Shown here: piece after piece, positions 1 to 3,382 of the stretch
Position numbering within the stretch: position 1 is the first letter of the stretch
How the letters are laid out: the number at the start of each line of letters is the position of its first letter
Assembly: GCA_041666125.1 (NCBI GenBank)
Contig: JBAYHN010000071.1
Coordinates: forward strand, 1 to 6,107
DNA: 6,107 bases
DNA from: JBAYHN01 sp041666125
Lineage (GTDB): Bacteria; Patescibacteriota; Gracilibacteria; UBA1369; UM-FILTER-53-11
Reading direction: 5' to 3'
Translations under genes and position numbers: made by a program
The notes under the pieces: generated by a model
What the model was told of the DNA's origin: nothing
What the model saw: the letters and a program-made list of their open reading frames with translations, nothing else
The model's database searches: none

Positions 1-2688
1 CAGCGCCTTGGCCACCTGCGAATCAAGCTGCACAAGATAGCGGCCATTGCCAATATCGGAATGTGAGAAGTTGGAAAATGTGCCGCCAAGTTGCCTCCCA
101 TCTTGTTCAAAAGAATCCTGGCGATACATCCTTCCCATCAAAGAATAATTATCAACAAAGAAATTACTGGAAGTTATGTCTCCGGTTCCGGATGTATTCT
201 TAACATGCGCAAAACCCGCAAAAGTATTTTTGCGAATATCCGCAGCGTCTACGTAAAAAGAACCGCCCTCGTAGGAATATGTTTCCGTGGAAACGGTGCC
301 CAGATTATCGTTTCTATCAATTCCGGAAACGGTATGAAGTACAAATGGCACTTTATTTAACAAAACGCCTTGTTGATCTTTATAACTTGTTGAAGGAGTG
401 TATGTAACATTTGTGGTGCCGCCTTCTTTTTCCGTAACCTGCGTAAGAACGTCACCCAGTTGAGCATTATTGTTTGACGTATTTATATACGCCTTATTCC
501 AAATTGCTACATTTGGATCAAATCTGCTAATTAAAAAATCCGAAAGCCCGTCGCCGTTAGCATCAATAATCTGAACTCCAAATCCTTTTCCCCATCCGTT
601 ATTAATACCATCAAAATGAATCGGCAGTTGCCAGTTTTGATCTAAAATCCAATCATTGCCATTATTTAAATAAATTTCTCTTGCATCTATACCCCCTGGA
701 TCAATAGAATAGCCTCTTAAAAGATCCGCAAGCCCGTCTCCATTTACGTCAACAAATCTAATCCCCATATCCCAGCCCGCTTCATTAACAATCATAAACG
801 GAAGTCTTCTGTTGCTTAGACTCCATCCTCGTCCGGTGTTTATGTGAATAGTATTTAAATCAGGGGATTGGCTCTGGTCTCGCGCTTGAATAACATCAAC
901 CAAGCCATCGCCGTTAATATCTGCAAAACGAACTCCCATATCGATATCGGGCGATCCGTTAACATAAAAACGACTTACTGGAAAAATCCAATTCGGATCA
1001 AGTGTCCAATTCCCATTTCCATTATTTATATATACCGTTGGACCCTGCGCCGGATTCTGAATAGTTTGGAATATTGCGTCTACTAGTCCGTCTGCATTAA
1101 CGTCTTCCAGCTGAACCCAGGAGTAAGAGTCGGAATTAAATATTATCGGGGAAGGAAAATGCCAATCTGGATTCGGTTGCCAGCTCGTTTTATTGTTAAT
1201 ATAAATTAGTGGAGTTGGCTGATTTTGAAGCGCGATTATATCCGTTAATCCGTCTCCGTTAACATCTGCCAAGCGGGTTCCGCTATCGCCTCCGTTTTGC
1301 ACAGTATTAACCGGCAATTGCCAATTTGGATCAACCTGCCAGCCGCTTCCGGAATTTAAATAAACTTTATTAATAACATCTGTTATTCTCATAACTATAT
1401 CCGGCAATCCGTCGCCATTCACTTCCGCAAAGCGAAAACCTTTATCGGGATCATTCGCCGTCGGATCTTCAAAGGCAACCGGCAATCTCCACGAAGGCGT
1501 CTCTGTCCAATTTTTCTGCTTTTGGTTATAGGTAAATTGATCTGGAGGCAAAGTTAGTGAGGCGCCAGTTGAATCAATTCCTGTTTTTGTTATTGATTGT
1601 AAAAGAGTACGAGAACCATTTCCTCCCGCGTTGTATGAAAAACTATATCTCTTTCGAACAACTCCGCTCACTTTTATGTTAATTTCGGAAATACGAAAAT
1701 TATTAGTCACTTGGAATTGAGTTGAATAACCCGAAAAAACATCCGGTCGCTGTTCGCGGATAAAATCAATTTCAAAAATGCCATCGGCCACGCCGGAGCC
1801 GGTGTAGAAAATTTTATCCGGAATAATTTGCCCTGCATCTTTTATATAAGAAAATCGAATAAAATTATCGTTTGGATCACGAACCTCAGAGATCATCCAT
1901 TTATAAATATGAGTCGCGTCGGCAGGATCGTTTTGGCGCATAGTAGCCACTTTTCCAAAAACAAAGGTCGTGCCGTTTTTGTCTGTTACCAGCCAAGAAT
2001 CGTCCGCGAGAAATTCTATCTTTTCAAAATCACTTTCTATTTCCGCGCCATAAATTCCGTGTTTCCCGTCGCTAAGCGCGACCGGTTTTAGGCGCTTTTG
2101 ATTACCAAAAATATCCAATGTAAAGTCATTTTCAATATAAAGATGGTCGCTGCCTTTGCGTGTAGTTCGCGCAACAGAGCCAATATCAAGACTCCATCCG
2201 GCGCCAAAAAAATTCATATTATCGCGACTGTCGGAATTATATGAAAGGTTAAGAGAGGGCTGCATGCCACCGCGCCCGCTTGGGATATCCAGCGGAAAAG
2301 AATAGTTGGCCGCGCCGCTTGCATTATTAATTTGAATGGGAAGCTTTCCTCTTTTAGTTTCTTTTGAAGACTCGTCTTGCGGTTGAGAGGTAGCACCTTG
2401 AACCGCCGCTTGCGGAGTTGGCAGTGGTGTTTCCGGCACAGGCGCGACATTTTGCGCAGGTGCTACTTGCGCAGGCACCAGATCTTGCACCGGCGATGTC
2501 TGTGTCGTTTGTGTAGGAGCATCTAATACCGGAGCTTGCAGCTGTACCGTGGCTGAGCCCGAATCTTTTACTTCTGCCGCTTGCGCGATAGGTGCCAATA
2601 TGGTGGTAACAAAAAATACCGTGAATACCAAAGAGGCGGCACCGCGTCTAAAAAATGAATAAATCATAAAACGTAGACTGTTAAGCAT
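1..2688 (-). CDS. SpvB/TcB-like secreted RHS-family toxin protein, N-terminal 896 residues (3' end outside window)
   Basis: The open frame runs without a stop from ATG 2688-2686 to the left edge, so the C-terminus is missing. Residues 1-37 form a Sec signal peptide: basic start ending FFRRG, hydrophobic core, and an AQA-A cleavage site after residue 37. Residues 40-112 are a Pro/Gln/Ala/Thr-rich linker. Residues 116-175 carry the SpvB signature: YSFPLDIPSGRGG, then PSLNLSYNS, then GAGWSLDIG and R174. MISEVRDPND near 265-274 is also typical. Six loops of the form D/E-x-N-x-D-G-L-x-D follow (residues 422-430, 475-483, 529-537, 590-598, 647-655, 709-717). Next comes a TcdB-middle-like stretch (GDVLTQVTEKEGG 744-756, YTPSTSY 762-768, FAGFAHV 823-829). 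Family knowledge: TcB/SpvB proteins form the propeller and shell that hold an RHS-encapsulated toxin. No RHS core or toxic tip is visible here, so the effector is unknown. No cysteine occurs. An in-frame TAG at 2697-2695 limits the start; ATG 2667 (Met8) is the alternative. Confidence 0.93.
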   Translation of the reverse strand, partial: MLNSLRFMIYSFFRRGAASLVFTVFFVTTILAPIAQAAEVKDSGSATVQLQAPVLDAPTQTTQTSPVQDLVPAQVAPAQNVAPVPETPLPTPQAAVQGATSQPQDESSKETKRGKLPIQINNASGAANYSFPLDIPSGRGGMQPSLNLSYNSDSRDNMNFFGAGWSLDIGSVARTTRKGSDHLYIENDFTLDIFGNQKRLKPVALSDGKHGIYGAEIESDFEKIEFLADDSWLVTDKNGTTFVFGKVATMRQNDPADATHIYKWMISEVRDPNDNFIRFSYIKDAGQIIPDKIFYTGSGVADGIFEIDFIREQRPDVFSGYSTQFQVTNNFRISEINIKVSGVVRKRYSFSYNAGGNGSRTLLQSITKTGIDSTGASLTLPPDQFTYNQKQKNWTETPSWRLPVAFEDPTANDPDKGFRFAEVNGDGLPDIVMRITDVINKVYLNSGSGWQVDPNWQLPVNTVQNGGDSGTRLADVNGDGLTDIIALQNQPTPLIYINNKTSWQPNPDWHFPSPIIFNSDSYSWVQLEDVNADGLVDAIFQTIQNPAQGPTVYINNGNGNWTLDPNWIFPVSRFYVNGSPDIDMGVRFADINGDGLVDVIQARDQSQSPDLNTIHINTGRGWSLSNRRLPFMIVNEAGWDMGIRFVDVNGDGLADLLRGYSIDPGGIDAREIYLNNGNDWILDQNWQLPIHFDGINNGWGKGFGVQIIDANGDGLSDFLISRFDPNVAIWNKAYINTSNNNAQLGDVLTQVTEKEGGTTNVTYTPSTSYKDQQGVLLNKVPFVLHTVSGIDRNDNLGTVSTETYSYEGGSFYVDAADIRKNTFAGFAHVKNTSGTGDITSSNFFVDNYSLMGRMYRQDSFEQDGRQLGGTFSNFSHSDIGNGRYLVQLDSQVAKAL
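481..1509 (-). repeat. Six tandem FG-GAP/VCBS repeats (calcium-loop beta-propeller) within the SpvB/TcB-like gene
   Basis: Six protein repeats of about 53-62 residues span residues 394-736. Each pairs a Trp motif (W-x5-W, usually followed by LP; starts at W394, W450, W503, W561, W622, W680) with an acidic loop of the N-G-D-G-L-x-D type. The third Asp of each loop is D426, D479, D533, D594, D651 and D713. The fifth Trp motif has lost its second Trp (R628). At DNA level the repeats are degenerate, with a period of about 160-185 bases. Such loops bind calcium in integrin-type FG-GAP blades. Six copies match the six-bladed propeller that I recall for TcB proteins, where it binds the TcA translocon. 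Blade count and calcium binding are inferred from motif counting. Confidence 0.85.
2578..2688 (-). other. Sec signal peptide of the SpvB/TcB-like protein
   Basis: Residues 1-37 have the three classical parts. The n-region contains Arg6 and the pair RR at 14-15. A hydrophobic core of about 18 residues follows (ASLVFTVFFVTTILAPI). The c-region ends A35-Q36-A37, with predicted cleavage before A38. No lipobox cysteine is present, so a signal peptidase I substrate is expected. If Met8 (2667-2665) is the true start, the signal peptide is seven residues shorter but still complete. Confidence 0.8.
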
Positions 2689-2736
2689 CTTACTCTAAAC
2701 TTATCCGGCGTATTCTGTCAAGGATGCTTGTCATTA

Positions 2737-2765
2737 ATTCTAATCTGTCCCTGCTAACTGTACAA
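2737..2765 (-). promoter_or_regulatory. Candidate promoter of the SpvB/TcB-like gene
   Basis: Read on the minus strand, TTGTAC (2765-2760) is separated by 17 bases from TAGAAT (2742-2737). TAGAAT matches the sigma-70-type -10 consensus at five of six bases; the -35 is weak. Transcription would start near 2730 and leave an untranslated leader of about 42 bases before ATG 2688. The only purine-rich stretch before that ATG is AGAGTAAG, directly abutting it, which is a poor ribosome binding site. A second pair lies closer: TTGACA (2721-2716), 18 bases, TAGAGT (2697-2692). It would start transcription at about 2685, inside the start codon, so it fits only a leaderless or Met8 start. Confidence 0.4.
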
Positions 2766-2771
2766 AAATAG

Positions 2772-2789
2772 TGTCATTAGTAAATGACA
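2772..2789. promoter_or_regulatory. Perfect dyad, candidate operator (TGTCATT-AGTA-AATGACA)
   Basis: Two perfectly complementary 7-bp arms are separated by AGTA. The dyad lies just upstream of the candidate -35 element of the minus-strand gene, the usual place for an activator site, and it also covers the ATG of the 42-codon ORF. The half-site TGTCATTA recurs at 2729-2736, next to the predicted transcription start. Further GTCATT/AATGAC copies lie at 3094-3099 and 3281-3286. The symmetry suggests a dimeric helix-turn-helix regulator; which regulator is unknown. Confidence 0.4.
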
Positions 2790-2912
2790 AACGACGAGGC
2801 AGGTGCAGTTTGGATTATGGGAACCGATCCGGACGCACCTCAAAAAACAGGAAATTGGTTCAATCTAGCTTTGCTTGCCGCAGGACTCGCACTTCGCAGA
2901 CGCGGAGAATAA
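2784..2912 (+). CDS. Possible 42-residue peptide with a sorting-signal-like C-terminus (small gene or remnant)
   Basis: A short frame from ATG 2784 to TAA 2910-2912. Stops at 2769, 2778 and 2781 close the frame directly upstream, so it cannot be the in-frame end of a longer gene as the sequence stands. The first half is polar and acidic. The second half reads PQKTGNW, then a hydrophobic stretch (FNLALLAAGLAL), then RRRGE and stop. This is the layout of LPxTG-type or related C-terminal sorting signals (short T-G motif, membrane segment, basic tail), although the motif is P-x-x-T-G and the hydrophobic stretch is short. No ribosome binding site is visible. It may be a small membrane peptide, the orphaned 3' end of a lost surface-protein gene, or chance. 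The recognisable tail is the only argument for it. Confidence 0.3.
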   Translation: MTNDEAGAVWIMGTDPDAPQKTGNWFNLALLAAGLALRRRGE

Positions 2913-2973
2913 GACGAAGAAAAAACTCCTCAATAATAAAATCAGTAGAAAGCTGAAAAAAGAGTGCCTATAA

Positions 2974-3043
2974 AAACGGGACATTATTTCTCAAAAGTAA
3001 GAAGGCGATTTCGTTTCTGTAAAAGGACATAATTGTCCTGTTT
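2974..3043 (+). repeat. Overlapping inverted repeats with two alternative pairings
   Basis: A short hairpin AGGACA-TAAT-TGTCCT lies at 3024-3039. An upstream segment, AAACGGGACATTAT at 2974-2987, is nearly the reverse complement of 3029-3043 (one G-T pair and one extra T), so it would compete with the short hairpin for TGTCCT. Such mutually exclusive pairings are typical of attenuators or structured leaders. The symmetry could equally be two binding sites for a DNA-binding protein. No U-run follows the short hairpin, so it is not a standard terminator. Confidence 0.35.
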
Positions 3044-3239
3044 CGGAAATATATGTGAATACAATCAGCATTATCCGTTGTCAGGAATTTATGAATGACG
3101 ACCTTTTGACAAATTTACAGATAGGGGTGTGCCTAATCAGTTGGGTGAGGTGGGGCTCTTGTGTTAATGCGGATATAGTGCTTTTATTAACCTGTAAAGA
3201 AAAGTGGAATCTTTCAGCGGAGGCTGACAAGCTAGGGCG

Positions 3240-3314
3240 AGCCAAGGCGGGCGCCATGCCCAAGGCTAAGGCCGGGTGCCGTCATTAAGCAAATGCGGCC
3301 AAGCGGGGCTGTCC
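3240..3314 (+). repeat. GC-rich patch with nested hairpins and three imperfect direct repeats
   Basis: The patch stands out from its AT-rich surroundings. Hairpin 1 is nested: AGCC (3240-3243) pairs with GGCT (3264-3267), and inside it GGGC (3249-3252) pairs with GCCC (3258-3261). Hairpin 2 pairs GGCCG (3270-3274) with CGGCC (3296-3300), with TGC/GCA (3277-3279, 3289-3291) inside. A motif like CCAAGGCGGGCGCC occurs three times in imperfect form, from about 3242, 3266 and 3299. It could be a small structured RNA, the 3' part of a transcript, or a small interspersed repeat. It does not match tRNA, SRP RNA or other RNAs I can recognise by eye. Confidence 0.35.
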
Positions 3315-3319
3315 AATGG

Positions 3320-3350
3320 TTGACTTGCAGGAGTCAGAAGAGGATAGAAT
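3320..3350 (+). promoter_or_regulatory. Candidate promoter of the transglutaminase-like gene
   Basis: TTGACT (3320-3325) and TAGAAT (3345-3350) are five-of-six matches to the sigma-70-type -35 and -10 boxes. The spacer of 19 bases is long. Transcription would begin near 3357, giving a leader of about 26 bases before ATG 3383. That leader has no Shine-Dalgarno match. The -10 hexamer is identical to the one proposed for the divergent gene. The GC-rich hairpin patch lies upstream of this promoter, so it would not be part of this leader. Confidence 0.4.
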
Positions 3351-3382
3351 AGATCATAAAACTAGCATTTAACCCAATAAGT

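Larger units (their letters stand above)
2689..3382. other. Divergent intergenic control region without a convincing conventional gene
   Basis: These 694 bases separate the two divergent start codons. They are unusually long for a promoter region alone. From left to right they hold a candidate promoter for the minus-strand gene, a perfect 7-bp dyad, a 42-codon ORF on the plus strand, alternative inverted repeats at 2974-3043, an undistinguished stretch at about 3045-3220, a GC-rich structured patch at 3240-3314, and a candidate promoter for the plus-strand gene. The longest plus frame, 3055-3288, does not look like a protein I recognise. No tRNA, rRNA, transposase or CRISPR repeat is seen. 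Confidence 0.8.

Noticed and set aside
91..2450. Short plus-strand and alternate-frame ORFs within the left gene (for example 91-360, 868-1086, 1828-2091, 2214-2450)
   Set aside because: They are opposite- or other-frame shadows of the continuous SpvB/TcB-like frame, whose translation has clear domain motifs throughout.
2692..2721. TTGACA-18-TAGAGT as main promoter of the minus-strand gene
   Set aside because: The -35 is perfect, but the predicted start falls inside the ATG at 2688, so it works only for a leaderless transcript or a start at Met8. It is kept only as an alternative.
2771..2956. Plus-strand frame of 61 codons overlapping the 42-codon ORF
   Set aside because: It begins at GTG, gives an Arg/Ser/Lys-rich sequence without protein-like pattern, and overlaps the more plausible frame.
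2940..2964. TCAG/CTGA mini-hairpin followed by A-run as a terminator
   Set aside because: The stem is only four base pairs and neither strand gives a convincing stem plus U-run.
3055..3288. Plus-strand frame of 77 codons from GTG 3055 (or 66 from ATG 3091, with AGGA four bases upstream)
   Set aside because: The ATG 3091 version has a possible ribosome binding site and a hydrophobic middle, but the composition is odd (many Trp and Cys, ending in a KAKAG-type stretch made by the GC-rich repeats) and no family is recognisable. It runs through the hairpin patch, which explains its end better.
3240..3330. tRNA or other known structural RNA in the GC-rich patch
   Set aside because: There is no T-loop, anticodon arm or CCA pattern, and no SRP or RNase P signature could be found by eye.
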